A stretch of 64,000 nucleotides of DNA from Zygnema cylindricum (GCA_037447655.1 JBBHKE010002277.1:151571-215570), one strand, 5' to 3'. Numbered from the stretch's first letter, positions 51,692-62,815 are shown. The notes: a model not told the origin generated them from the sequence alone. A program made the numbers and translations.

Positions 51692-51916
51692 TAGGTGTCC
51701 AATAGCAACAAGTCCAAATCGCCCAAAAGGAAAGACAGTGCCAACCACCCAACCGAACTACGATTTCCACAAAAGACGAATGCAAACCAAAATGACAATA
51801 GGGTCACAATCATATACAAAACAAAAGTTCTCCAAAATAAAGTTTGTTGAAATTTCTAGGGTTTTTCTAAGGAGACAGTACTGAAACAGATACCTGTCTC
51901 CTTCGGCCCCAAGTGT
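51692..51916 (-). repeat. Gypsy LTR fragment (minus)
   Basis: Matches the middle of the gypsy LTR (AGTCCAAATCGCCCAAAAGG to CTGTCTCCTTCGGCCCCAAG, compare 35990-36190). It is cut by the next LTR at 51917. Confidence 0.75.
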
Positions 51917-52445
51917 TGTTGTCCATAGCACTTTCCAGCCATGGATTTACCCTCGGAAGTAACACAGACTACCCCAAAAAAAGCCTACTTTGAATCCACT
52001 CAGAATTATGCAAAATAAAAAAAATCAAGCTGAAACTACATAAACAAATAGTTTCTAGATCACTAAGTATTCCCAAAATTTTTGATATAAAACTACCGAA
52101 CTGAATTATCACATCATCCAGTCAAAGTTGCAGAAAAACAGTTTGTCAAAACTTTCATTGATCAGACCAACTTCACAATGAATTAAAACACGGACTAGGC
52201 ACACAATAGTCTTGAAAATCTGTAAAAATATTAATAATAAAAAGAGGAACACAAATGCAAAATTTGAGATAATTTTGCTTATAGATCTGAGAGCAATCCT
52301 CAAATGAAATTACTAAAAATGACAAAAAACAGATTTGGTACAGCAAGTTCCTAAGTCCAAAAATGACTAAGTCCTACATATATACACTAGAGCTCACTAC
52401 TGAATGTACGGAGGCATATCAGCCGTACGCAATCTACCTGCTACA
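51917..52445 (-). repeat. LTR of gag-only element, 3' copy
   Basis: 529 bp aligned with 29962-30482 and 54687-55164. Minus strand begins TGTAGCAGGTAGATTGCG and ends GGACAACA. The true LTR may extend right, since GTAC-rich promoter-like sequence continues to about 53060. Confidence 0.65.
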
Positions 52446-53544
52446 AGTATTAATGTGAGTATACTCGAATGCTTCGAGGTATGTCAGAATGAGGAGATCT
52501 ACACTAATAACTAATACACATAAGACAAACCATTGTTGTTAATATTTATAAGACCCCACGAATCTCGTCAAACAAATCCGCGACGTCCAAAATAAATATT
52601 GTGTGAAAGATGCGATTTCGCGTCCCCAACCAAAGAGACGGCGTCGCCGTCCGTAGCTCTTATTCGGCATCATTGGTGTCGTGTCGCGTGGTCACAAAAA
52701 TCCACTTAACGAAATGACGTCAACTCATCCAAATTAGTCCGTACATGCGGCGTCCTTTTTCCATAAATGCCGCTCATGCCACTTTCACTTCGAAATCTGT
52801 TCGTCATCATTATGATTCGTACCTGCGGCGTACCTTTTCAAAACATTCCAAATCGGATCGCTTCGCGATCAGATGTATATTTGACTTACACATTCCGTAC
52901 CTTTTCATATGTTTGTTCGCGCCACTCAAATAGTTCCGTACGTCCTAAAACAATTAGTACCATTACTCCCCCCAATCCGCAAATCCATTCGAGCCTCCAC
53001 AATAAATCCAGATAGCATACGCATTAAAATCGCGTACTATACTCACGAAACATTGTGTACGCACGAAAAGACGCGTACGAACGAAACTAACTTTTCAAAA
53101 CAACACTCCCTCAAAAATTTAGTGTCGTGCATCCGGAATAAAATACGCCGCGTGTTAAATGTAACTGTACCTTTCTGTACCTTCAAATTTCCTCCCTTTT
53201 TCCCTTTCGTTCAAACGTCACCTTTGCTTTCGCTGACGTCACCACTGCTTCAGCTGCCTAGTGCCATGTCTTCCAAATTCTATCCTTCTTAAACACACCA
53301 TTGCTTCCGCTGCCTCTTTCTAGGTCTTCAAAAATTATAAACTTTCCTTTTCCACCAAGTTCAAAGTTCAAAATGATAAGTCCAAATTTCCACAATTATT
53401 ACTGAATGTTAATGGTAATCACCTCCATAAAATCACTTTTCACGCCGTTTTTATTTAACCACTCTTTGCACATGTTTTCTTCTACGGCTGACCCTTTGAA
53501 TTCTACTTTTTTTCTTCGTTTTCTTAATGAATTTTGGAATTTTC
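52446..53544. other. Non-coding interval, possible extended U3
   Basis: No coding frame is convincing. It carries CGTACC and GTACGT motifs, GCGGCGT repeats and AT-rich stretches. It may be U3 of the gag-only element's LTR or its 3' untranslated region. Confidence 0.4.
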
Positions 53545-54650
53545 TCAATTTTTGTGATTATATTTTCTTTTCCCATATTTTAAACTTTCTTCCCTTACTC
53601 CAATTTTTTGAACACTTTTCCTATCTCCTTTTTTAAGTGCATTAATCTCCTCATGCAAATTATTTTTAGTTTCCACTTCTAAGTCACCTTCACTTCCTCT
53701 TACTGTTTTGACTTCAATAACCTCTTCCTCTAGCAAATCTTTATCATTCACCAATTTGTCGTTGGAAAATTTGACAAAAATTGATTTTTTTTCTGTCAAC
53801 TATTTCTCCACTCCATTTTCAGTGACAACATTTTTTTCCTTTCCTTCCTCATGTTCCATATCTCGAAACGCAACAATTGGCAAGTATACAAATTTGTTGA
53901 CGGGAAGTGTATCCCTTTGTGTAGAGGGTCGAACTTGATTGTCATCCCATCCCTTTCTCAAAGTTCTTCTGATACATGCACTTTTATATAGCGGACATAC
54001 CCTGAAGGTATGCCCTAAATCATTTCAGTAAAAACATTTTTCTGACTTACAACCTTTTTAATTTTTCTAGAATTTTGATCTGACACCTTGAGAATTCCGC
54101 CTATTCTTTAAAGCCTCTTTATTAGCCTCTTCCTCTAAAACACAACTAATTGCTAAAGGTAAGTTCCAATCATTTTTATCAACTTGTTTTAATCTATCTA
54201 AAGCACACCTATATTCCTTATGTAATCCTTTCATTAACGAGAGAGCCTTTTGAACATTTGTAAATTTTCCTCCTGCAATATAATTTTCTACAAACAATAT
54301 TTGTATCCCAATAAAGTAATTCAGGATACTACTTCCATCATACTTATATTCAACTATTTTTGTAACATTACTCGTCCAGTGATACACAAAAGTCTTTTGA
54401 TATCCACGTTCTAAGCACTTCCATAATTGAGCTGCACTTGTCAGATTAAGGAAAGTCATTACAAGTTCCTCGGTCAACGATAGCTTGATAATTAGCAAAC
54501 ACTCATTGTTATTCTCCTTCCATCCAACCGATGATTCAGCACATGTCCCATCAACCACATCCATTAGCTTCCTCAACTTGAAGTAGCCCTCCATAATACT
54601 CCTCCAATAGTAATATTTAGATCCATCAAATATAAGTAAGATTGATTCAT
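53545..54650 (-). pseudogene. Copia-type gag (UBN2) of gag-only element
   Basis: The frame upstream of 54594 reads DESILLIFDGSKYYYWRSIM, then MEGYFKLRKLMDVVDGTCAE, the usual start of a copia gag. It continues with AAQLWKCLERGYQKTFVYHW, SLMKGLHKEYRCALDRLKQV and NRRNSQGVRSKF. A zinc-knuckle-like CFYWNDLGHTFRVC follows after a stop, with the second Cys missing. A highly charged C-terminal frame (53799-53545) comes next. Roughly 340 codons with two stops. It is unlike the Cop-A gag, so it is another lineage. Confidence 0.75.
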
Positions 54651-54686
54651 CCTCTCTTTTTTACCTCTTCCCCTCTCCCGCACATT

Positions 54687-55164
54687 TGTTGTCTATAGCC
54701 ATTTCCAGCCATGGATTTACCCTCGGAAGCACCACAGACTACCCCAAAAACAGCCTACTTTGAATCCACTCAGAATTCTAAATAATAAAAAAACAAGCTC
54801 AAACTATATAAATAGATAGTTTGTAGGTCATTGAGTATTCCCACAATTTTTCATATAAAAATACCAAACAGAATCATCACATCATCCTGTCAAAGTTGCA
54901 AAAAAAGAGTTTAAATAACTTTGATTGATCTAACCAACTTCAAAATGAAGTAAAACACAGACCATGCACAGAATAGGCCTGCAAATCTGAGAAAATATTA
55001 ACAATAAAAAGAGGAACACACATGAAAAATTTGAGATAATTTTGCCAACTGATCTGAGAGCAATTCTCACATGAAATTACTAAAAATAACCAAAAACGGA
55101 TTTGGTACAGCAAGTTCCTAAGTCCAAAAATGACTAAGTCCTACATATATACACTAGAGCTCAC
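54687..55164 (-). repeat. LTR of gag-only element, 5' copy (truncated)
   Basis: Matches 51917-52445 except that the U3 start is missing. It ends at GAGCTCAC (55157-55164), where unrelated sequence of about 25 bp leads to the gypsy LTR at 55190. Confidence 0.75.
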
Positions 55165-55189
55165 AACTAACAAAAAGAATAAGTGAGGA

Positions 55190-56385
55190 TTTTCAAGCTC
55201 ATGTGCTTTTCAGGCATACCTTTATATCACAGAGGATTTCCAGGCCCTTTTTACCCTGTACAGTCTTTAGAGTACAGAGGAGTGATTGCACCTAGCCGAA
55301 AAAGATCCTTGTATTTCCTAAATTGAGCGGAACGCACTTTATTTGGCGCCTAACGGAGGCCGGACGACAAATTTGTACCGTCTCAAAGATTGCAATTCTG
55401 TTACATGGGACCAGTTTCCAACAGCCCCCGTGGGGGTACATTGTGGATTGCCACGTTACTTCCCGGATTTGCATTTGGATTATGCTAGTAGCCGTCAGTA
55501 GGAATTGAGTTCAATCTCAGCTAACTCTTGGTCCATTAATTACGTTAGGTCAAAGTCTGTCAAGTTAATGTCCTTTTCATGAATTTGCCTTATAATAGTG
55601 GACCAAATAATTACTTTCGGCCGCGGATCTAGCCGCAGTCCGGAGCAAAACGTTTTGCCCTGAGTGCAATACGAATTATTTTGTCTCATGTTAGTTCCAT
55701 TACACTTGCTTGCCGCTCATTGGTTAATACCGTAGATTTGACATTTGGACATGCAATTTGACAAACTTTGATGTATAAGGCACTTGGGGTCGAAGGAGAC
55801 AGGTTGCTTTTCAGTAATATCTGCTGTGAAAACCCTCAAAAATTCCAACAAACCTTCTTTTGGAGAATCTCTGTGTTGTTTCGACTCTATTGCCATCTTG
55901 GTTTTGGATTTGTCTTTTGTGGAAATCACAGTCTGGGCGGGTAGTTGGCACTATCTTCCTTTTAGGTGATTTTGGACTTTTTGCTGTTTGGAACCGAGAA
56001 GAGTCTGGTTGGTTCCAAGCTGCGGACACCGAAGGTTGCACAAGTACCATACCTTTTAACGATACTATCGGGAGAGGGGTCACCTTTTTCTAATTGTCAT
56101 CGTTGATTGTTGCGGTATGTTAAGCTTGCTTTGCTACATTTCACATTTTCTATCTTTTATTCTCTTTTTTCTGGGGCAAGGAGATATTATTAAATCTGGA
56201 AAGCCAATCATATTTATTTATATATATCTATGTGGTAGTGCATTTATGTCTTCGTCTGGAGTTCTCTTTGCTTTGGAGTGATTTATCCGGAGTAAACTTA
56301 AACCCCGTGGATCAGGATAGTGGGTTTTGAGGGAACACGTGCGATAGACTTCCCGTAGAAGAAGCACAGTATTGAAAAGCCACCT
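55190..56385 (+). repeat. Plus-strand gypsy LTR
   Basis: Starts near TTTTCAAGCTCATGTG and ends near GAAGCACAGTATTGAAAAGC, about 1.2 kb. The first 500 bp match Gyp-2; the rest matches the Gyp-1 LTR (for example ACCTGTCTCC-type and GTGGAAATCACAGTC regions). It is followed by a leader and gag start, so it is a 5' LTR. Confidence 0.75.
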
Positions 56386-56719
56386 CTCCGCTCAGATTAA
56401 AGGGGATAAGAGCTTTGACTTTGGAAGCTCTCTTTTTGGAAGTGAGCTCTAGTTACATTAATTTCTCTTTCTCTCGTTACCTCTGTCGTCATGGGGGGAG
56501 GAGAGACTTTGGATAATGGATCAGGAGAGCAGGGTCGGCAGGGTCGGCAGGAGAGGCTCGTCTAGGAGGGAAAGTCTCAGATGTTAGAGGAGTCTGTACC
56601 CATGGAGTCCGTATTTCATTCTTCGATCAAGGAAACAGCTGGTGCATCTTCTCCTTCTCTTCCTCCCGGCGTGACTCCCAAACATTACCCTTTCTTGGTG
56701 GAGGCTGCTAGGGCCTATG
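56386..56719 (+). pseudogene. Gypsy gag start (plus strand)
   Basis: After about 105 nt of leader, an ATG at 56491 opens MGGGETLDNGSGEQ, similar to the MGEGEVQDKD start of Gyp-1. A stop follows within 30 codons. Further on, SLPPGVTPKHYPFLVEAARA resembles the FSPENFPTLSESARAWA segment of Gyp-1. It is cut at 56720 by a copia LTR. Confidence 0.7.
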
Positions 56720-56834
56720 TGTTGATATTTGTGTATTTTCTAGGTCTGTAATAGGATAGAAAAAGGCAGAGGCAGTCTGCCTCTAACTCCCCTCTCCAAG
56801 CCCCCACACTTGTTGTAGTCACTGAAGGCTGGAT
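56720..56834 (+). repeat. Split copia LTR, left piece
   Basis: TGTTGATATTTGTG... to GAAGGCTGGAT. It continues at 63281 after Cop-A, with TGGAT duplicated on both sides. Nearly identical to 13302-13412. Confidence 0.88.
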
Positions 56835-57881
56835 TGAAACTCTGAGACCTCCATAAGTCCTCAGAGTGGACAGCTTCCAAGAAGCCTCTAGGATAATCCT
56901 GACCCCTTTGTGTTTAAGCAAAAATAACTGCCACCCTGGCAGACAAAAACTCTGACCAACTTCACCCCTGTGGAGGCAAGACTCCCCTGAGTTGATAGCA
57001 AAAAGAATCTCTGAATTTGCTCCCCTGAGCAGTAAGTTATGGAGGGTCAAAGTTGACCTTTTGTACAGAAGCTCTCTGGGAGAGGGGGTCCTATCTTCTA
57101 ATTTTTCTAAGTCCTATCTCTCTCACAGACTCTATCTACTGATGTACGGAACCAATCAGAATTGAGTTCCGTACGCAAAAGTACAGCTCTCGGTGTACTT
57201 TATGTAGGGACATTGTACGACATGGCCAAAATGTCGACACATGTCAAATCCGGATTCGGTGCCATAATCTCCGGAGATTCCACAATCCAACGGAATTTCG
57301 CCACGCGTCATTCGATGTGGCGATGGCCACAAACCGCCGAAATCTTCCTCCGCGATCTCGGCGCTCATCCCGGCCGTCCGATTAAATTCGGCTTTAATCG
57401 TAGCCGTAATAAATACATGCGCGGTATTTGTTTCATTTACGAAACAAATGCGCGGTACTGATTTTTGTCCGTAGCGTAAGTCGTACATTATATATTACTG
57501 GATCTATGTATCCCGTAATTCATTTCAGTTAAATGGGTTATCGCACGTATACATATTTATATAAATATCAAACTATATGCTACGTAACACTACCGTTAGA
57601 CTTAACGGCTAAGGCTACCGGCTATATCCTATCTGCCGTCCGGAAGGTACAAGGATCAAATCCTGCCGCCGACACATACCTTTTAATTAATAAATAAACC
57701 CTAATATAAATTCCCATAAACCTCAGGATAGCCAAGGTAGCCATGGCTCTAGCTTCCTCTCCAATTTCTCAGTGACTGCGACAAGTTTGAGAGTTGGAGA
57801 GAGAAGTTAGAGATAGACTGCCTCGACTTCTATATTTCTTTTCAGACCTAGAAAATACTAATAAAACCATTAGTTTCTACA
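56835..57881 (-). repeat. Cop-A 3' LTR
   Basis: 1047 bp, TGTAGAAACT... to ...CAGAGTTTCA in element sense. It has the same blocks as the 5' LTR, including the tRNA-like segment (57600-57672) and palindromic GCGCGGTATTTGTTTC pair (57418-57459). One GTAC of the array is changed (GTAG at about 57206). Confidence 0.96.
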
Positions 57882-57894
57882 CTCCCCTTATTTT
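57882..57894 (-). other. Polypurine tract of Cop-A
   Basis: AAAATAAGGGGAG in element sense, immediately after the pol stop codon (57895-57897) and before the LTR. It primes plus-strand DNA synthesis. Confidence 0.85.
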
Positions 57895-59691
57895 CTAGTC
57901 AATCTTTAATTTCAGACCACACTTCTCCCTGCAAAAAATTAACTTAGGGGAAGGCATAGGTTTGGTCATCATATCTGCTACCATCTCACTATCTGGTCTG
58001 TACTCTAAACTGATTATTTTGTTTTCTACTTTCTCTCTAACAAAGCTGAGTCTGATGTCCATGTGTTTGGCTTTAAAATGGTGTTTAGGATTGGCAGAAA
58101 TAGCGATTGCTGCCTGATTATCACAAAATATTTTCTGCACACCACTCTTAAGGTGACCAAGCTCACCAAGCAAAGACTTGACCCACATCAATTCTTTTAC
58201 AGCAGAGCAAGAGGCCATATACTCAGCCTCCATGGTGGACTGAGCAATAACCTTTTGCTGTTTGCTACTCCAACAGCAAGCCCCATCACCCACATATAAT
58301 ACATATCTAGAAGTACATCTCCTCATCGGAGCATCACCATAACTGGCATCCCTCCAAGTAGTGATGTCAGTATTCTCCCCACCCAAATGCAACCATATAT
58401 CTCTAGTTCCTACCAAGTATCTAAAGACTCTCTTAGCTGCCTCCGAATCCTTCTTAGTGGGAGCATTTAGACTTCTACTCAGCACTCCTACAGCTGCAGC
58501 TAAATCCGGCCGGGTACAATTCATAAAATAGATTAGACTTCCCACTACTTGCCTGTAAGGAATAGTCTGCATGAACTTCTGTTCTTCAGGAGATAATTCC
58601 TCGTCTAAGACTTTAACTCCTCCTTCCTCACTCCCCTCACTTCCTTTCTTCAACTCCATTGGAGTTGTACAACTATAAGCTTTATCCATTTGAAATTTTT
58701 CAAGCATGTTCCCTATTGCTTCCTTTTGAGTCAATCTTATAATTTTCCTTTTTCGTTCTCTCTCTACTTGAATTCCCAAAATATATTTTGCTTCCCCCAT
58801 ATCCTTCATTTCAAATCTCCCCTTAAGATCGGTTTTCATTTTATTAATTTTTTCCATTGATTTACTTAAAACAAGCAAATCATCAACATAAATTGCAATA
58901 AATATAAAACCTTCCTCATCTTCGAAACCATAGATTGAGTGATCTGAGCTGATCAGAATATATCCCAGACCGGTAAGAAACTCATCAAGCTTCTTATTCC
59001 ACTGTCGAGGCGCCTGTTTCAAACCATAAAGAGATTTAATCAGCCGGCATACCTTACTCTCCTCTCCTTCTTCCACAAACCCTTCGGGTTGTCGCATGAA
59101 GATCTCCTCTTCCAATTCTCCATGCAAAAAGGCTGTTTTGATGTCCATCTGGTGCACTTCCATGTCTTCCGCCGCTGCTAAACTGAGAAGTATGCGGACG
59201 GAGGGAAATTTGACCACCGGGGCAAAGGTTTCATCGTAGTCAATTCCTTCCTTTTGTGTAAATCCCTTTGCCACTAATCTGGCCTTGTAGCGCTCGATTG
59301 TGTTATCTGGGTTCAGTTTTAGTTTGAAAACCCACTTACAACCGATTGGTTTTCGGTTAGGTGGACAGTCCACCAGCTCCCAAGTATCGGCTGCCATGAT
59401 TGAAGCCATCTCCTCATTGATGGCTTTCTTCCACCGGTTTCTTTCTGGACAAGTCATCGCCTCTCCATAAGTTTGAGGTTCATCTTGATGAGATAGTTTA
59501 GTTACCTTGTTATTAACCTGTTTTTCTTGCAGTCTTTTGCTACTTCTCCTCCCCCCTTCAAAATCTGAGGCCGGAATAGATGGTTCTCGTGGATTTTTTC
59601 GAACAAACTCGGCTTCTCCCCTATCCCTTGATTCCGAATCAATTTCCACCACGTCTTCCGCTTCGAGTAGAGTTGTCACTGGAGTTTCCAC
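57895..59691 (-). CDS. Copia reverse transcriptase and RNase H (Cop-A)
   Basis: A 598-codon open frame. The first 70 or so residues are the acidic, serine-rich linker after integrase. RT has CKWVFKLKLNPDNTIERYKA, HQMDIKTAFLHGELEEEIFM (first Asp), SLYGLKQAPRQWNKKLDEFL and IAIYVDDLLVLSKS (intact YVDD). RNase H has DASYGDAPMRRCTSRYVLYV, STMEAEYMASCSAVKELMWV and IFCDNQAAIAISANPKHH with its catalytic acidic residues, ending in MMTKPMPSPKLIFCREKCGL. It is complete for both domains, about the usual length, and open only from after a stop near 59712. The start given is the first Met after that stop; normally it is part of a Gag-Pol polyprotein. Confidence 0.93.
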   Translation of the reverse strand: METPVTTLLEAEDVVEIDSESRDRGEAEFVRKNPREPSIPASDFEGGRRSSKRLQEKQVNNKVTKLSHQDEPQTYGEAMTCPERNRWKKAINEEMASIMAADTWELVDCPPNRKPIGCKWVFKLKLNPDNTIERYKARLVAKGFTQKEGIDYDETFAPVVKFPSVRILLSLAAAEDMEVHQMDIKTAFLHGELEEEIFMRQPEGFVEEGEESKVCRLIKSLYGLKQAPRQWNKKLDEFLTGLGYILISSDHSIYGFEDEEGFIFIAIYVDDLLVLSKSMEKINKMKTDLKGRFEMKDMGEAKYILGIQVERERKRKIIRLTQKEAIGNMLEKFQMDKAYSCTTPMELKKGSEGSEEGGVKVLDEELSPEEQKFMQTIPYRQVVGSLIYFMNCTRPDLAAAVGVLSRSLNAPTKKDSEAAKRVFRYLVGTRDIWLHLGGENTDITTWRDASYGDAPMRRCTSRYVLYVGDGACCWSSKQQKVIAQSTMEAEYMASCSAVKELMWVKSLLGELGHLKSGVQKIFCDNQAAIAISANPKHHFKAKHMDIRLSFVREKVENKIISLEYRPDSEMVADMMTKPMPSPKLIFCREKCGLKLKID

Positions 59692-59699
59692 AGCCGAGT

Positions 59700-60873
59700 C
59701 CTTTTCGGTCTAATTTGTACCTGCAAGAATGTCATCTTCTCTAAAACTTGGATAGTTAGGAAGCTCAATGTCATCGGAATTTTCTGACTCAAATCTGATT
59801 TTAACTGGCTTCGTATATTTGAAGGGATCCACAGATTTTCCTTCATCCATAACTACTAGATGCTTTACTAAGATTATATCTTCCCTTTTTAGATCATAAA
59901 CTCTATATCCTTTAACATCCTCATCATATCCTAATAAGTATCCCGGTTTTCCTTTAGGATCTAGCTTCCAATTGGACTGATCAGTATCTAGACTGAATAC
60001 TTGACTCCCAAAAACCTTTAAGTGAGATATGTTTGGTTTCCGGCCTGTCCATCTCTCATAAGGTGTTTAGTCTTTTATAGCTGAAGTAAAAACTCTATTT
60101 TTGAGGTAATTAGCATAGTTCATTGCTTCTGCCCAAAACCTTTTTCCTATCTTTTTATCCGACAACATACTTCTAGCACTATCACTTAGTGTTCTATTTA
60201 ACCTTTCAGCTACCCCATTCTGTTCAGGATTTTCTGGAACTGTCTTTTGGTGTTGGACCCCATCTTCCCTCAGAAAATCCTCAAACTGGTTAGAAGTATA
60301 CTCTCCACCATTGTCACTCCTTACTCTCTTGATTGGAGTTTCATGGAGTTTTTCGCTCCATGCTTTATATTGTCTAAAACAATCCTCAGCTTCTGACTTG
60401 TTTTTCAAAAAATACACCCGGAAATACCGAGACCAATCATCAGTTATAGTCATCATAAATCTCTTCCCCCCCGGTGAGGGCACTCTAGCCAGTCCCCAAA
60501 TATCTGTGTGTACTAGATCTAAAAGTTTTTCTCCCTTGTAGGTGGCTGTTTTAGGAAAGGGTAATCTGTGTGCTTTACCTTGAACACACCCACTACAATC
60601 ACTTATATTATCACTCTCACTGAACTGAATCCCTTCCACCACTCCCATCTTTTTCATCTCTCTTAACTTATCTAGATTCACATGCCCAAGCCTCTTATGC
60701 CACATCATAATATCATGAACACCAGCATAATAAAGTTTCTTCTTTTCATTACTTAAAACCAGCCTAAACATCCCATGGCTACCTTTCTCAGCAATGAAAT
60801 AGACATCCTCCTCAAAACTAGCAGTAAAGACTCCTTCCCTAGTGCTAGTGAAAAAACCCTTATCATCTAATAC
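59700..60873 (-). pseudogene. Copia integrase (Cop-A)
   Basis: The frame 60771-60067 holds the zinc module (MWHKRLGHVNLDKLREMKK, DCSGCVQGKAHRLPFP) and the core: Asp in LVHTDIWGLA, Asp in VRSDNGGEYTS, Glu in NGVAERLNRTL. All three DDE residues are present. After TAG at about 60069 the same frame continues with TPYERWTGRKPN-like sequence and GYDEDVKGYRVYDLKREDII to 59712, where a TAA occurs. The upstream limit is a TGA at about 60873. Integrase inserts the cDNA; two stops make this copy dead. Confidence 0.9.
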
Positions 60874-61305
60874 TCATGTAGAGATAAGGTTTTTGTTCAG
60901 CTCCGGAATAAACAATACATCGGAGAATGTTAATATGGATGTCTTTCCTTCTACTAACACTTTAAGATCTACCGATCCTACAAGAGTAGTGGTGACTATC
61001 CTCCCATCCCAGTACTCTATCTCTACGATGGGAATCTTTCTTATCTTAGTGAACAGGTGCCTATCCTTACACATGTGCATTGAGGCACCTGAATCTATAA
61101 TCCAGCATGCATCACCTTTCAATCCACCGTAAGCACATTTTTGCCTTCGTGGGATTTCGACCTCATTTTTCGCCTCCAACTCCTCATCCAAAAGGAGCTC
61201 ATCGTCCTCATCCTCGGATTCCGCCTCAAGTACCTGTGTGACAAGGGCCTTTTTTCTTTCCTCTCGGGGTACCACCGGTCTGCCCCTCCTTTAACCGAAG
61301 CTCGG
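60874..61305 (-). pseudogene. Copia protease region (Cop-A)
   Basis: The frame 61275-60874 runs from the acidic gag tail (QVLEAESEDEDDELLLDEEL) through EIPRRQKCAYGGLKGDAC to the protease site IIDSGASMHMCKDRHLFTKI, intact DSGAS, and on to FIPELNKNLIST. The protease cleaves the polyprotein. The 1-bp deletion upstream (near 61478) puts it out of frame with gag. Confidence 0.88.
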
Positions 61306-62219
61306 TTAGCTTAGTGCACTCTGCCATATAGTGCCCCGGTTTCTTACAAAAATGACATAAACCTTTGGGAGCCCTTGGTTCGAACTCGTCGGTCTGTTTT
61401 TTCTGCTCCCTACCCCCATAGTTTCCGATCGGTTTTCGGGAATCCCTGTTCCTCCAATAAGTCGCTTTGCCAAGGCTTGGCCACTCTTCCCTCCCCTTCG
61501 AATCTCAATTGTATTTTCATGAACGAGAATCATCCCTACCACTGAGTTCCATATCCACCTTGAGTCAGGCAAGTCCTGCACACGGTAAACTATGTTCACG
61601 AACTCATCAGGTAACTTCATCAGTAAACAGTTAACCTTTTCTTTTTCACTAAAAATTTTTCCCGCACTCTCTAGCTCCATGAAGAGTGTAGCAAGCTCAT
61701 TGCAAAAATACAACATATTTCCCCCTTTGTATACATACTCCTTAACTTTCTGATCAGCCAACTGTTGTTGCTGAATCGTACCACTTCTGTACATCTCTAT
61801 AAGAGCCATCCAAAGATCGGATGCCCTTTCTACCTGCAAATGACGACATGCAAGTCCTTGAGTGAGATGGCGTAGGATGAAGTGCTTTGCCGCCATATTG
61901 TTGAAGTCCCAGGTTTTAGTATCATTCTCCTCGTTCCTCGGAATAGGTGACATGAATGCTAAACCAGTTGCTATTGGTGTGGTCGCCTCCTTCTCCTTTC
62001 CTTTGTCCACCACCTCTCCTTCCTTTGTTTCCTCCGTTGAAGGTGAATCCTCTTTCCTGGTGAATCTGCTTCCTCCAAACCCTGGAGGAATTCCAAGACT
62101 TGATGGACGCCCCAATCGTCAACTCACTATCCCCCAAAACCTTTTTTCGCATAGAGCTCCTATCATCATACTTTCTCGGTATATGAAGCCAGTTCCATTA
62201 AAGATTGGTACCCTAGAGG
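61306..62219 (-). pseudogene. Copia gag (Cop-A)
   Basis: The frame starts MGPPSRVPIF in the primer-binding site, meets a TGA near 62127 where Cop-B has Gly, then runs open from 62115 to 61306. It includes FILRHLTQGLACRHLQVERA, the UBN2-type core with LPDEFVNIVYRVQDLPDSRW, then after the deletion near 61478 an out-of-frame tail. The zinc knuckle CHFCKKPGHYMAEC-like sequence is present in the other frame near 61320-61365. Gag builds the particle; this one is broken at two points. Confidence 0.88.
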
Positions 62220-62233
62220 GTGGGCCCATAACC
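62220..62233 (-). other. Half-tRNA primer-binding site (Cop-A)
   Basis: GGTTATGGGCCCAC in element sense, touching the LTR's terminal CA with no gap. It pairs with the anticodon arm of initiator tRNA-Met. The gag ATG is formed by the three bases that pair with the CAU anticodon. Confidence 0.8.
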
Positions 62234-62542
62234 TGAAACTCTGAGACCTCCATAAGTCCTCAGAGTGGACAGCTTCCAAGAAGCCTCTAAAATAATCCTG
62301 ACCCCTTTGTGTTTAAGCAAAAATAACTGCCACCCTGGCAGACAAAAACTCTAACCAACTTCACCCCTGTGAAGTCAAGACTCCCGTGAGTCGATAGCAA
62401 AAAGAATCTCTGAATTTGCTCCCCTGAGCAGTAAGTTATGGAGGGTCAAAGTTGACCTTTTGTACAGAAGCTCTCTGGGAGAGGGGGTCCTATCTTCTAA
62501 TTTTTCTAAGTCCTATCTCTCTCACAGACTCTATCTACTGAT

Positions 62543-62617
62543 GTACGGAACCAATCAGAATTGAGTTCCGTACGCAAAAGTACAGCTGCCGGTGTACTTT
62601 ATGTACGGACATTGTAC
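62543..62617 (-). promoter_or_regulatory. GTAC array of Cop-A LTR
   Basis: Six GTAC tetramers at 62543, 62570, 62580, 62594, 62603 and 62614 (offsets 0, 27, 37, 51, 60, 71). A random 75-bp stretch would be expected to hold about 0.3. It lies upstream of the TATA-like element in LTR sense. Confidence 0.65.
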
Positions 62618-62815
62618 GACATGGCCAAAATGTCGACACATGTCAAATCCGGATTCGGTGCCATAATCTCCGGAGATTCCACAATCCAACGGAATTTCGC
62701 CATGCGTCATTCGATGTGGCGATGGCCACAAACCGCCGAAATCTTCCTCCGCGATCTTGGCGCTAATCCCGGCCGTCCGATTAAATTCGGCTTTAATCGT
62801 AGCCGTAATAAATAC

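Larger units (their letters stand above)
51917..55164 (-). mobile_element. Gag-only LTR element (TR-GAG-like)
   Basis: On the minus strand: a truncated 5' LTR (55164-54687), a short leader, one copia-type gag (about 54650-53545), a 1.1-kb non-coding part, then a 3' LTR (52445-51917 or longer). No protease, integrase or RT is found. This fits known non-autonomous gag-only LTR elements that borrow enzymes from relatives. It could instead be a deletion derivative. Confidence 0.65.
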
